Shown here piece after piece: positions 35,601-43,731 of a stretch of DNA of 64,000 bases (within the stretch, counting starts at the first letter, position 1; every line of letters begins with the position of its first letter). The notes under the pieces were generated by a model, which ran no database searches, was not told the origin of the DNA, and saw nothing but the letters and a program-made list of their open reading frames with translations. Source of the DNA: JBNKHG01 sp050290225 (GTDB lineage: Bacteria; Pseudomonadota; Gammaproteobacteria; Pseudomonadales; Cellvibrionaceae); the NCBI GenBank assembly GCA_050290225.1, contig JBNKHG010000093.1, positions 1-64,000 on the forward strand, read 5' to 3'. The position numbers and the translations under genes are program-made.

Positions 35601-35705
35601 GTAGTCGGGGTTCAGGTCCCCCTCGAAACCACAGGCTTTCAGGGCCTCGATAAAGGCCAGGTACTGGGCTTGCAGAGGGGAGGTTTCACGGATGCTGGGG
35701 ATCAT
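32664..35705 (-). CDS. ydiJ: D-2-hydroxyglutarate dehydrogenase, YdiJ family
   Basis: A 1013-residue protein that matches E. coli YdiJ in length and layout. YdiJ oxidises D-2-hydroxyglutarate, using FAD and iron-sulfur centres. The N-terminal FAD-binding domain has SPRGGGTGTNGQSL near residue 83. The FAD-linked oxidase C-domain ends near residue 540. The iron-sulfur domain has GCLACKSCVGQCPIKV near residue 670. The C-terminal half has a CCG motif (VGCCGMAGTYG). The start at 35705 gives the usual N-terminus. It is a single gene convergent with the GGDEF-EAL gene. Confidence 0.93.
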   Translation of the reverse strand: MIPSIRETSPLQAQYLAFIEALKACGFEGDLNPDYANRTVLATDNSIYQVLPQGVIYPKNTRDLVRLTELAHMKQFHGIVLSPRGGGTGTNGQSLTDGLIVDISKYMNQILEINVEERWVRVQAGVVKDQLNAAIKPHGLFFAPELSTSNRATIGGMINTDASGQGSCSYGKTRDHVLELRTVFLDGSEWGSTPVDDEALAAICDRQDKVGQIHRLLDNIHKEHGELIEAKFPKLNRCLTGYDLAHIREDDGRFSLNSILCGSEGTLGFIAEAKLNLLPIPKCAALVNVKYEDFNAALRDATELMKAGPTSIETVDSKVLNLAMGDIVWNTVADFFPEDADKQLQGINLVEYNADSEEELQAKVAKLTEHLDKVSGNEGKSFGYTVAWGAASVNRIWDMRKKAVGLLGNTEGEARPIPFVEDTAVPPENLADYILEFRRALDQRNLSYGMFGHVDAGVLHVRPTIDMKDPEQEPLIREITDEVVRLTQKYKGLLWGEHGKGVRSEYAPAFFGELYPQLQRIKATCDPFNQLNPGKIATPAAEQSLLKIDEVPTRGQQDRKIPVQVWDGYSEGMYCNGNGACFNWNPNDTMCPSWKGTRQRIHSPKGRASLVREWLKQLGERHIDPIAESQRIKEASFIGSLPERIKNSWGKRKGEYDFSHEVHEAMLGCLACKSCVGQCPIKVDVPEFRSKFLELYYGRYLRPLKDYFIGGLEYMMPTLAKVPGLYNLLVGSRLTAGLLAKTAGMVDSPKLTGICLDTALEDKGLLWATRDNIDKLSDDQRANAVIVVQDAFTSYFETQLVIDLLSLLHQLGFTPLLAPFKPNGKPLHVHGFLKAFEKAAAENADMLSTLAECEIPLIGIEPSMTLAYRAEYEKALGRDRVPQVQLVQEWLAQRRDQLSPLKHKGDFKLLAHCTEKTNAAPAMADWKTVFRALGQELANLEVGCCGMAGTYGHEAANVDTSKHIYQLSWAEAVNNPANSGKLAATGYSCRSQTKRIDDVTLPHPIQVLLAQMG

Positions 35706-35937
35706 AGGGCTGGTCGGTCTGTCGCGGTAAAAATGGGGGCGTATTTTAGCGGTTTCGGGGTAGGGGGGGAACTGGTGAGGGGCGTTATCGCTCGGATCAG
35801 TATTGAAAGCAACGCTGTGCGATGAGAAGAGAGCCTGAGTAGATCTTGCGAATCAGTTCGGTGCTTATCGTCAACGCGCCGAGACCAAACCCGGAGAGCA
35901 TGTATTGGCAGGGCATTACAGCGCAGTCTACCTCTGT

Positions 35938-36813
35938 TTAAAAACGGTTATTCCGGAAATCTTCGAACGCCTGTAATACCTCAGCTTTGCTGTTCATCAC
36001 AAAGGGACCGCCGCGGGCAACCGGCTCCCTGAGCGGCCGGCCGGCCACCAGCAGGAAACGGCTGTTTCCGTCAGCGGTCACCCGCACCTGTTTCCCGCCG
36101 CTGAGCACCGCCAGCGTGCGCTGGGGGACAGTGCTCTCGTGTTGACCGATATTGATACTTCCCTCGATCACGTAAATAAAGGCATTGTGGTCTGCTGGCA
36201 GCGACTGGACGAATTTGTCCCCGGGTTGAAGCTGGACATCCAGATAGGTTGGATTCACATGCCCGTTTTCGACCGGACCCTCGGTACCCCGGTCGGTGCG
36301 TCCGGCTATTACGCGTATTTGGGTACCACTTTCCCACTGTTCGATAGCCGTGCGACTGGCGGAAAACTCCTGGTAATCGGGTGCTGTCATCTTGGCGCTG
36401 CGCGGCAGGTTGACCCAGAGTTGGAATCCCTTCAGCAGGCCATTTTCCTGCTCGGGCATTTCCGAGTGAACGATACCCCTGCCGGCGGTCATCCACTGCA
36501 CACCTCCCGGCTCGATGACCCCCTCGTGACCGGTGCTGTCTTTATGGCGCATTCGGCCGGCCAAGAGGTAGGTCACGGTTTCAAAACCGCGGTGGGGATG
36601 GTTGGGAAAGCCACCGATATAGTCGTTCGGTTGGTCTGATTCGAACGCATCCAGCAGCAGGAAGGGATCGAGCATATCGAGTTTGGGGGTGCCGATAATG
36701 CGCGTGAGCTTGACGCCGTCGCCGTCCATGGCCGCTTGACCGGTGCTGGACAGCAGCAGCTCCCGGACCGAGCCGGTAGCCTTTGAGTGAGTGCTCTCTA
36801 TTTGATTTTCCAT
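35938..36813 (-). CDS. pirin family protein
   Basis: A 291-residue cupin. The N-terminal pirin domain has the metal-binding set HPHRGFETVTYLL, GGVQWMTAGRGIVHSE and further His and Glu residues. The C-terminal pirin domain ends the protein. Pirins bind iron or nickel; some oxidise quercetin, others act as redox co-regulators. The ATG at 36813 has GGAGAT upstream. The frame is open well beyond this (to 36993), but that part has no homology-like character. A GTTCTC/GAGAAC inverted repeat lies 170 bases upstream. Confidence 0.9.
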   Translation of the reverse strand: MENQIESTHSKATGSVRELLLSSTGQAAMDGDGVKLTRIIGTPKLDMLDPFLLLDAFESDQPNDYIGGFPNHPHRGFETVTYLLAGRMRHKDSTGHEGVIEPGGVQWMTAGRGIVHSEMPEQENGLLKGFQLWVNLPRSAKMTAPDYQEFSASRTAIEQWESGTQIRVIAGRTDRGTEGPVENGHVNPTYLDVQLQPGDKFVQSLPADHNAFIYVIEGSINIGQHESTVPQRTLAVLSGGKQVRVTADGNSRFLLVAGRPLREPVARGGPFVMNSKAEVLQAFEDFRNNRF

Positions 36814-37166
36814 AATGGATCTCCGGCATAATCCAGGGTGGCAAACCGGCAACCAACGGCTGCGGGAATTTTCTGTTGCCTGTTTATGGTGTGCCCTGAT
36901 ATTCCGTTCAAAATCGGGTGTCGTTGTGTGCACATTAAACGTTGATTTAATTGAATGAACTATGCGTATTGTGAAAAATATAGTTCTCAACAAGAGAACA
37001 TTCGAGCTGGCATATGGGTTGGCCCGAGGATAAACAGGTGCTTAGGCGTTTGGTGGAAACGGATTAGGCGCTGGTGGAAGCCGACGAACGTGATCGTCCG
37101 GCGGAGCAACTGCGCTTTTCCGGGTTTGTTAACGCATTTGTGCCTTCCGGTGAACTGAGGTGTCCT
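36814..37166. other. 353-base divergent gap with inverted repeat
   Basis: This gap separates the pirin gene from the small secreted protein gene. GTTCTC (36983-36988) and GAGAAC (36994-36999) form an inverted repeat around a five-base spacer and could be an operator. No coding frame is supported. Confidence 0.45.
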
Positions 37167-37502
37167 ATGAGATTAACCACGCTAACCGCCCTGGCGGTTT
37201 ATCCGTTATTGGGTATGTCCAAGGTTCATGCCGACTCGGGGTGGACCGATTATGGGACGGTGTCCGAATTGGTGCCCTCGACTCGCCACTATTACCAGGC
37301 AGAACTTCGGGTTCAAGATAACCCCAGTGGCTGTAAAAATAAAACCCGGTTTTACCAGGATTACAGTGCCATGGCTTCCGACAAAATGTTCGAACTGTTG
37401 CTGGAAAGCGTCAAGTCCGGATTAAAGGTACGGGTATATGTTACGGGGCTATGCAACCTGAAGGGACTTTCTGAAATTTCAGCAGTCAGCGTTGTACCCT
37501 AG
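37167..37502 (+). CDS. small secreted protein
   Basis: A 111-residue protein with a signal peptide (MRLTTLTALAVYPLLG, cleavage near HADS). The mature part of about 90 residues has two cysteines (PSGCKNKT and TGLCNLKG) that could form a disulfide. I know no family name for it. The ATG at 37167 follows GAGGTG; the frame is open to 37074. The following gene starts 106 bases later on the same strand. Confidence 0.65.
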   Translation: MRLTTLTALAVYPLLGMSKVHADSGWTDYGTVSELVPSTRHYYQAELRVQDNPSGCKNKTRFYQDYSAMASDKMFELLLESVKSGLKVRVYVTGLCNLKGLSEISAVSVVP

Positions 37503-37608
37503 GTCGAAGGGGATTGGTCGGTGTATGAGTTGATTCGCCTATAAAAAACACACGGCTTATTCCCTATCCGTTTTGTTTTATTGCGGGATTTGGGGGCATT
37601 ATGGAAGC

Positions 37609-39681
37609 ATGGATGCCCAGTATTCACCCGTGCCCATACCCTACGACCCGTCGCTGCTGGTTGAACACCTGCAACAGCAGGAGCACGCGGTGCTCTTGCT
37701 TTATGGTGAGGCAGGGATGGGGAAATCCACTCTCGCCGCCAGGCTGGCGGCATCGCTTTGGGATGCTGCGCAAAGCTGTTATTGCCTCAGCGGCGATCCG
37801 GGCTCTCCCGAGTTTGGGCCGCCCGGGGCCGTAAGTTTTGGTGTGCGACAGGCCGAAGGCTGGAAGCTGCTCGACTTCGAGCCACTTTGTAGCCTCGATG
37901 CGGTGCGCTATCGCTTGCCGTTGACCAATGCCGAGCGCAAACTCTGCTCGCGCCAACTCCATCGCTTCCGTCGTGATGCCGGCAAATTGATTGTCGATAC
38001 CCCCGGTGTTGTGGCAGGTGCGGCCGGCGAGGAATTGCTATCGACACTGCTGAACCAATTGCCGGTAACGGCAGTATGCTATCTCACACGTGAACCCGTG
38101 CCGCGGCTACTGTCCGCGCTGACGCCGTCATCGGGCATGAGTATTACTTTGATGCAACCTGCCCCGGGGGCTTTGCCACTTAGCAAAAGCCGACGAGCCG
38201 AAGCCCGCAGCCGGGCGTGGCAGGGATTTATGGTGCAGGCGCGGGAAATAAAGTTGCCATTATCGCAGTTGACGCTTTTGGGAATGGGTACAGAGTTAGG
38301 TGATCCCGACAGTTGGCAAGGCCGCCAGTGCGCGCTCTATGCCGACGAACGCTTGCTGGCCATGGGAGAGGTGTTGGTATGGGAGGATGACGGCCTGCGG
38401 CTCAAACTCCGCCATCGAGACAAGGATGACGCACCAGAGCATGCCAATCGGCTGTTGGTGCGCGATGCGGTATCCAGTCGCGGGAAATTGCGCACATCCC
38501 ACTTTACTCCGGTGACGGATTTACAGCGAGTCGGAGCCAGCGATTGGGCCCGTCATCACCGTGGTTATAACCCTCGACCGCCCCGCGGGGGTGACCCCGT
38601 CAGTGTCCGTTTGGGCTCAGCCACAGCGACTCTCATAAACGGCATCTTTGGTGACCCGCTGTTACATGTGCACTTGACCAATCAGCGCCGTCACCTGTTA
38701 TTCGACCTGGGTGAATCGAGCCGGCTCCCGACCCGTGTTATTCACCAAACCAGCGATATCTTTTTCAGTCACGCCCACGCCGATCATATCGGTGGCTTTC
38801 TCTGGTTTTTGCGCTCCCGTATCGGCTATTACCCCTGTTGCCGTATCTTCGGGCCGCCGGGTATCGCCCTGAATATCGCTGGTCTGGTTCAGGGGTTGCT
38901 GTGGGATCGGGTGGAGGATCGCGCACCGCAGTTTGATGTGGCGGAGTTGCGTGGCGATCACCTGGAATGCTGGCGCATTGTCGCCGGAGAGTCGGCGTCG
39001 CGGCGATTGGCGGATATACCGGTGGCAGACGGGATTATTCTTTCCGATCCGGCATTCACCGTAAAAGCGGTTGTCCTGGAACACGGTATGGGAACCGGCG
39101 TGACCGACAATGGGACTACGCCGGTGCTGGCCTACAGCCTGAAATTGTCACCCCATTTTAATGTCAGCAGGGAAAAACTGGCCGAATTCACAGTCTCGCC
39201 GGGCCCCTGGTTGCAAGATCTTAAGCATGGGCTGAAGCGGGGTGAGTTGGATTCGGTGATCACCCTGCCCGATGGTACCAGCGCCACCGTGGAAACCCTG
39301 GCAGAGAGGCTCTTGGTCGAGGGGCGCACCGATACGCTGGTCTATGCAACAGACCTGGCGGATGTCACCCGCAACCGCGAAGCGCTGGTCGAACTGGCCC
39401 GGGATTGCGATCTGTTTTTTTGTGAGGCGCCCTACTGTCTGAAGGATGAAAAACTGGCGAAGGCCAACGGGCATTTGACCACTCGGGCCTGCGGAGAACT
39501 GGCTTCAGCGGCGCAGGTAAAAAAGCTGGTGCCTTTTCATTTTTCAAAACGTTATGAGGGGCAAGCCGAAACTGTATATCGGGAAATAAAGACGTCGTGT
39601 GCGCAAATGGCGCGTACCCGCCGTGGGTCTCATCCTGCGGTTTCCATGTATCCTGCGGTTCAGGCAACGAATAGACGCTAA
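37609..39681 (+). CDS. Clp1/Grc3-like kinase fused to RNase Z-like nuclease
   Basis: A 690-residue fusion. Residues 30-300 resemble Clp1/Grc3 polynucleotide 5'-hydroxyl kinases. There is a P-loop (GEAGMGKST at about 33), then GDPGSPEFGPPGAVS at about 62 matching the family's DxDPGQPEF-PPG motif. IVDTPGVVAGAAGEELL follows at about 129, matching VNTxGW-xGxG. A small beta domain comes next. Residues 320-690 are a metallo-beta-lactamase fold of RNase Z type: SHAHADHIGG (about 387), FFCEAPYC, GHLTTRACGELA and the terminal PFHFSKRY. The zinc ligands look intact. Grc3 works with a nuclease (Las1) in RNA processing; here kinase and nuclease would share one chain. Actual activity is inferred. ATG at 37609, with a TTG at 37573 also possible. 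Confidence 0.82.
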   Translation: MDAQYSPVPIPYDPSLLVEHLQQQEHAVLLLYGEAGMGKSTLAARLAASLWDAAQSCYCLSGDPGSPEFGPPGAVSFGVRQAEGWKLLDFEPLCSLDAVRYRLPLTNAERKLCSRQLHRFRRDAGKLIVDTPGVVAGAAGEELLSTLLNQLPVTAVCYLTREPVPRLLSALTPSSGMSITLMQPAPGALPLSKSRRAEARSRAWQGFMVQAREIKLPLSQLTLLGMGTELGDPDSWQGRQCALYADERLLAMGEVLVWEDDGLRLKLRHRDKDDAPEHANRLLVRDAVSSRGKLRTSHFTPVTDLQRVGASDWARHHRGYNPRPPRGGDPVSVRLGSATATLINGIFGDPLLHVHLTNQRRHLLFDLGESSRLPTRVIHQTSDIFFSHAHADHIGGFLWFLRSRIGYYPCCRIFGPPGIALNIAGLVQGLLWDRVEDRAPQFDVAELRGDHLECWRIVAGESASRRLADIPVADGIILSDPAFTVKAVVLEHGMGTGVTDNGTTPVLAYSLKLSPHFNVSREKLAEFTVSPGPWLQDLKHGLKRGELDSVITLPDGTSATVETLAERLLVEGRTDTLVYATDLADVTRNREALVELARDCDLFFCEAPYCLKDEKLAKANGHLTTRACGELASAAQVKKLVPFHFSKRYEGQAETVYREIKTSCAQMARTRRGSHPAVSMYPAVQATNRR

Positions 39682-39731
39682 TTATTCTGTCAATTTAGAA
39701 TTAAAATCACAAAATTTGGCGCTGAAAACAC

Positions 39732-39754
39732 TATGATTGCGAGTATCATAGTTA
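39732..39754. terminator. hairpin after the kinase-nuclease gene
   Basis: ACTATGAT (39732-39739) and ATCATAGT (39747-39754) form an eight-base-pair stem with a seven-base loop. It lies 51 bases after the stop codon. It has no clear T-run, so it could also be an operator for the next small gene. Confidence 0.4.
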
Positions 39755-39924
39755 AAGCCATGGTGAGGGGTGCGACAGTTACAACCTGCTATTTTTTTCG
39801 CATTTTTTTAAAAAATAGGGGGAGAAGTTGAATCCCGCTTTTTTTTAATGAACCCGTAATCATAACCGTTGATAATCATGCATGGTGTTAACTCATTGGC
39901 GACAGCATAATCGGAGAAGTAGAC

Positions 39925-40119
39925 ATGAGCGCCGCTCAAACTCAGCACGATAGGCAAGATGACGTGCAATTAAAGGATTCAGAAGAGCGCCATCGCACGC
40001 GCCGACGGTCAGTGTTAGAAATCAACCCACAGGAATTTCTCCCACCTGCCAGACACCTTCCCGATGTCTCGGTCGACAGTGCGGGGGATAGCTGGGCCTA
40101 TTGTAAAAGCAGCAACTGA
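39925..40119 (+). CDS. small hypothetical protein
   Basis: A 64-residue hydrophilic protein, rich in Arg, Asp and Ser, with an Arg run (RHRTRRR) near residue 25. No membrane segment and no known family. GGAGAAG stands eight bases before the ATG, which supports real translation. Its neighbourhood gives no functional clue. Confidence 0.4.
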   Translation: MSAAQTQHDRQDDVQLKDSEERHRTRRRSVLEINPQEFLPPARHLPDVSVDSAGDSWAYCKSSN

Positions 40120-40300
40120 CATCGGTGTACACCGGTATTTCCATCCTCCTGATCGGTAAAACAAGCTCGCAGGCGCTGCCGGTTAGGATGAGGGAGATTA
40201 AAAATCCCTGTTTTTATTACTTTATCCTTTTTGTTTTGCCGCGCACTTTGGGTGCATTATGACAACTGTAGTCACTGCATCAGTTGGAGGTCTGGCAATC

Positions 40301-40513
40301 ATGAACAGGATAGAAGGTAACGCCGAGCAGGTTTTGATGGAATCCAAAGCTTGTGCGGGCGATCACTACCTGGACGATTGGGGCAATGAATGGATTGTGC
40401 ACGATGACCGGGACGGGTTGCGCCTGCAGAAAGAGGATAACCCCGATGCCTGGATTCCCTACTGGACCATGATGACTATCAAGCTACCCGGGCTGCATCG
40501 GGTGAGTCGTTAA
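40301..40513 (+). CDS. small hypothetical protein, Trp/Asp-rich
   Basis: A 70-residue acidic protein containing four Trp residues (DDWGNEWIVHDD, DAWIPYW). It may be a compact beta fold. The ATG at 40301 is preferred because TTGGAGG lies ten bases before it; an earlier ATG at 40259 is also in frame. No family is recognised. Confidence 0.5.
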   Translation: MNRIEGNAEQVLMESKACAGDHYLDDWGNEWIVHDDRDGLRLQKEDNPDAWIPYWTMMTIKLPGLHRVSR

Positions 40514-40648
40514 TCCGTTTGTCCCGTGTTCTAACGGGATTGGCGATCAGGGGTGGTCAGCGGTGAGCAGGTGTAAGCAGGTGTAAGCAGGTGAAGAGAA
40601 GCGCTCTGCTCTGATTGCATCGGGTGATGGGACAAGGCTAAGATCCCG

Positions 40649-40756
40649 TCACAAGCGATAGGAAAGCTTCAGGTTGCGGCCGGGTTCATTGCTGCCGGCG
40701 TCGCGATTGCGATAGGCCTCGTCGAGAGGGTTTTCCCGCGCAAGCTGGAGGCGTAA
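40649..40756 (-). pseudogene. relic of a TonB-dependent receptor C-terminus
   Basis: On the minus strand the last 35 codons of a frame read RLRLQLARENPLDEAYRNRD and then AGSNEPGRNLKLSYRL. The pattern N-P-L-D-E-x-Y-R-N followed by EPGRN-x-[KR]-LSYRL is the standard last strand of a TonB-dependent receptor. The upstream part is lost or scrambled by the 43-base repeat. No start or plug domain is present. Confidence 0.65.
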
Positions 40757-40812
40757 TCGGGGCAACGCCAGAATGTGACCGGGCAAGCTGGAGACGTAAT
40801 TGTGGCGACGCC
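40740..40812. repeat. 30-bp direct repeat at period 43
   Basis: Copies at 40740-40769 and 40783-40812 share GCAAGCTGGA, GCGTAAT-like and CGCC words with about five differences. The first copy overlaps the relic receptor frame, so a local duplication helped to break it. Confidence 0.55.
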
Positions 40813-40981
40813 TGCATGTGGGTGCGCAGGTACCGGAGCCGATAAGCGGGCGTGCCACCCAGGGGTGTCCGCTGCAGGTTGTCCTGGTCGCCGGCACACA
40901 GAAGAACAAAAGGCAACATGGGGTGTTCCATCGACCGGAGGGGCCGGTTGACACTCGTTAGTCTCAAACAAGGGGGGAGTA

Positions 40982-41599
40982 GTGGAACTCTTCAAACTGT
41001 TACTTTTTATTCCGGCGTGTTTTGCGCTAAATATGACACCCGGTCCCAATAACCTGCTGGCAATGAACAATGCGCGTTGCTTTGGCTTCAAAGCGTCATT
41101 TGTGGGTAGCTTGGGAAGGCTTATAGCCTTTTCGGGTATGATTACACTCACCGCATTAGGCTTGGCAGCAATTCTATACACGTCAGAATTGGTTTTTTTC
41201 GGGGTTAAGGTTGTTGGTGCGGTTTATCTATTTTGGATGGCTATCCAACTGTGGCGTTCAGAGTCCAGCCCAATGTATGACCTTGAAGCTTCACAAAGCC
41301 TTTCAAGGCTGGCGACTCAAGAGTTCACTGTTGCTGCCGGCAACCCGAAAGCCATCTTGATATTTACGGCTTTCCTGCCGCAATTTGTCGATACGGCAGC
41401 AAACATTAACGAGCAGTTTTTTATATTAGGTGTCACTTATTTGGTATTGGAGATGCTGGCAATCTCTGTGTATGCCATTTTTGGTTTATACCTTCGTCAC
41501 TGGTTCGAAAAGCCCCGCATGGCCAAGCTGTTTAATCGTGGATGTGCAATCTTTTTGGGGGCTTCAAGTGGTAACCTGTTATTTGGCCGCCAAGCATGA
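40982..41599 (+). CDS. LysE family exporter
   Basis: A 205-residue protein with about six membrane segments and the family motif LNMTPGPNNLLAMNN near residue 17. Members export amino acids such as lysine, threonine or homoserine derivatives. The GTG start at 40982 follows GGGGGAG. The gene and the next one (GFA) are visibly more A+T-rich than their surroundings. Together with the flanking repeats and relic, this suggests an acquired segment. Substrate unknown. Confidence 0.88.
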   Translation: MELFKLLLFIPACFALNMTPGPNNLLAMNNARCFGFKASFVGSLGRLIAFSGMITLTALGLAAILYTSELVFFGVKVVGAVYLFWMAIQLWRSESSPMYDLEASQSLSRLATQEFTVAAGNPKAILIFTAFLPQFVDTAANINEQFFILGVTYLVLEMLAISVYAIFGLYLRHWFEKPRMAKLFNRGCAIFLGASSGNLLFGRQA

Positions 41600-41738
41600 A
41601 ACCATTAGGCGGCGCGGCTCCATTGGCAGCGCGTGGTATTTTCAGGTCTAATCAGGTTCGGCGTTTAGGGCGCATTCCGGGGGCTCCCTACAGCGCCGTT
41701 CACCGAGTAACAGTCGGTTATGTTTCAGGGGGCGTTCA

Positions 41739-42122
41739 GTGATTTATAAAGGTAGCTGTCATTGCCAGGCGGTAACATTCGAAATTGAGGCGCCGGAGGT
41801 TATAGAAGCCGATTACTGCAATTGCTCAGTCTGCTCAAAGTCGGGCTATCTTCACTATATCCTGCCGCTGAGCAAATTCAAACTGCTGAGCGGCGAGGAC
41901 TCGTTGTCCACCTATTCCTTTAATACAGGTGTAGCGAAGCACACATTTTGCAAAATATGTGGCGTCAAGCCATTTTATACGCCTCGTTCAAATCCTGACG
42001 GCATTGATGTCAATGTTCATTGCCTTGATACTGAACCAAAAGCAGTCAATATCACGGAATTTGACGGGGAAAACTGGGAGCGACATGCACACAAACTCGC
42101 ACACAAAAGCCGGGAAGCCTAA
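41739..42122 (+). CDS. GFA family zinc-binding protein
   Basis: A 127-residue protein of the glutathione-dependent formaldehyde-activating (GFA/CENP-V) family. The zinc-binding cysteines are visible: GSCHCQAV near residue 6, CNCSVCSKSG near residue 27, and CKICGVKPFY near residue 73. Real formaldehyde activity is not proved for most family members. The GTG start at 41739 is preceded by AGGGGGC. It is 139 bases after the exporter gene on the same strand and shares its lower GC. Confidence 0.88.
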   Translation: MIYKGSCHCQAVTFEIEAPEVIEADYCNCSVCSKSGYLHYILPLSKFKLLSGEDSLSTYSFNTGVAKHTFCKICGVKPFYTPRSNPDGIDVNVHCLDTEPKAVNITEFDGENWERHAHKLAHKSREA

Positions 42123-42438
42123 TAATCGACTGTGGCATCACCCCCCCCCTAAAAAACTCTCAATATCCCCATGTTATACCATCCCCGGCCATCGCGTTAA
42201 GGATGGTAATCAGCTTCCACATACAAACGACTATCGCCACTCGCTATGCAAAAGCCGGTTGGATCCCGGCTGTCACCCTGCCATGGTTAGCGCCATAGCC
42301 ACTCACTGAAATTCCCGATACTCAAGTACCGCGCCAAAATTATTTGATCGGCATCACTCCCTTCGGCGCTCCTTCTTGCATTGGCAACGGGCACGGTGAT
42401 ACTAATAAGTCATCTATGGGGGTTGGGGTTGCTGTACC
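42123..42438. other. 316-base gap, nothing found
   Basis: An A+T-rich stretch between the GFA gene and the lytic transglycosylase gene, with a run of nine C residues near 42142. I see no gene, repeat or clear hairpin in it; it should hold the promoter of the transglycosylase gene. Confidence 0.4.
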
Positions 42439-43731
42439 ATGTTTTGGCGTTCGTTTATTCATGTATGTCTGTTGTTTTTGGGCTTTGCTATCAATGCGGC
42501 TGAAGCCGGGATAGACGTTGCGGGGAGGGACGTTGCGGGGAGGGACGAATCCGAAAAGGCAGGTGTTGAAACTACCCTTGCTCGCGAGACCGAACCCGAA
42601 GCCCCAAACCCGGCATCGGACTTTCCCCCGTGCGTCACAAGGCTACAGCAACAAGCGCGCGAAGAGGGCCTGACTGAGACTTTGATCGCCGGCCCACTGG
42701 CCCAGGTGCAGTTTGTCCCGCGGGTTATTGAGCTGGATCGTCGCCAGCCGGAATTTACCGAAACGTTTGCCAATTACCTCGATCGCCGGGTAACCCCCCA
42801 GCGTGTTGAGCGTGGCCGTGAGCTGTTGCGTGAACACCACAAACTACTCAGCAGGTTGGTAAAGACCTACGGCGTGCCTGCCCAGTACCTGGTGGCCTTT
42901 TGGGGGTTGGAAACCAATTTCGGCAGCTATCTCGGTAAGATGCCGACGCTCGATTCCCTGGCGACCCTGGCCTGTGATAAGCGCCGCAGTGCGTTTTTTA
43001 CCACCGAATTGTTCGAAGCACTGCGTTTGCTGGAGACACCTGGGGTGACGCCGCCTCTGACGGGGTCCTGGGCGGGAGCCGTCGGGCATACCCAGTTTAT
43101 GCCCTCGGCCTACCGTCGATTTGCGGTAGACGGGGATGGCGACGGCAAGGTGGACCTCTGGGGCAGTGTGCCGGACGCGCTGACTTCAGCGGCCAATTTC
43201 CTGCAGTCGCTGGGTTGGGTGCGGGAGCTTCGCTGGGGGCGCGAAGTGCTGTTGCCGGCGGATTATTCCTACGACCAACTGGGGTTGAAGCATCGGAGAG
43301 CCCTGGCTGAATGGCACGGTATGGGTTTGCGAAACGCCTTTGGTGGTGGCATTCCGGTAGCGGATATCAAGGCTGCCCTGTTGTTGCCCACCGGCGCCAC
43401 GGGTCCGGCATTCCTGGTGTATGACAACTTCGATGTGATTATGGGTTGGAATCGCTCCGAATTTTACGCCCTGGCGGTGGGCCACCTGGCGGACCGTATC
43501 AATGGAGCTGGCCGGCTCAAGCGCACGCCGCCTGATCTTCCCCGGCTCAGCCTGGAGAAGGTCAGGGCGTTACAGGCACAGCTCAACGCCGCGGGGTTTG
43601 AGGCCGGCGAGCCCGACGGTATCGTCGGTCCCGCGACTCGCTACGCGATTCGTGCCTTTCAACAGGCGAGGGGACTTATTGCCGATGGTTATCCCAGCGA
43701 GGCGGTATTTGGCGCTTTGGGGTTGAACTAG
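42439..43731 (+). CDS. lytic murein transglycosylase, MltB family
   Basis: A 430-residue secreted enzyme that cleaves peptidoglycan glycan strands. The N-terminus is a signal peptide without a lipobox. The catalytic domain has WGLETNFGSYLGKMPTLDSL near residue 155 with the family's catalytic glutamate, and VGHTQFMPSAYRRFAVD near residue 215. A peptidoglycan-binding domain closes the protein (VRALQAQLNAAGFEAGEPDG). Length and layout match the MltB branch. Its last four bases overlap the convergent MocR gene. Confidence 0.92.
   Translation: MFWRSFIHVCLLFLGFAINAAEAGIDVAGRDVAGRDESEKAGVETTLARETEPEAPNPASDFPPCVTRLQQQAREEGLTETLIAGPLAQVQFVPRVIELDRRQPEFTETFANYLDRRVTPQRVERGRELLREHHKLLSRLVKTYGVPAQYLVAFWGLETNFGSYLGKMPTLDSLATLACDKRRSAFFTTELFEALRLLETPGVTPPLTGSWAGAVGHTQFMPSAYRRFAVDGDGDGKVDLWGSVPDALTSAANFLQSLGWVRELRWGREVLLPADYSYDQLGLKHRRALAEWHGMGLRNAFGGGIPVADIKAALLLPTGATGPAFLVYDNFDVIMGWNRSEFYALAVGHLADRINGAGRLKRTPPDLPRLSLEKVRALQAQLNAAGFEAGEPDGIVGPATRYAIRAFQQARGLIADGYPSEAVFGALGLN

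Larger units (their letters stand above)
40514..40981. other. 468-base gap with repeats and gene relic
   Basis: Between a small gene and a LysE-type exporter there is no intact gene. It holds three copies of AGCAGGTGTA (about 40566-40595, the third ending in AAG), a 30-bp direct repeat at period 43 (40740-40812), and the relic of a TonB-receptor C-terminus. It looks like decayed DNA at the edge of an acquired segment. Confidence 0.5.

Noticed and set aside
41599..41740. A possible integron attC site after the LysE gene
   Set aside because: The stretch has TTAGGCGGCG and GTTTAGGGCG words, but the paired ends and hairpin expected of an attC site could not be made to fit.
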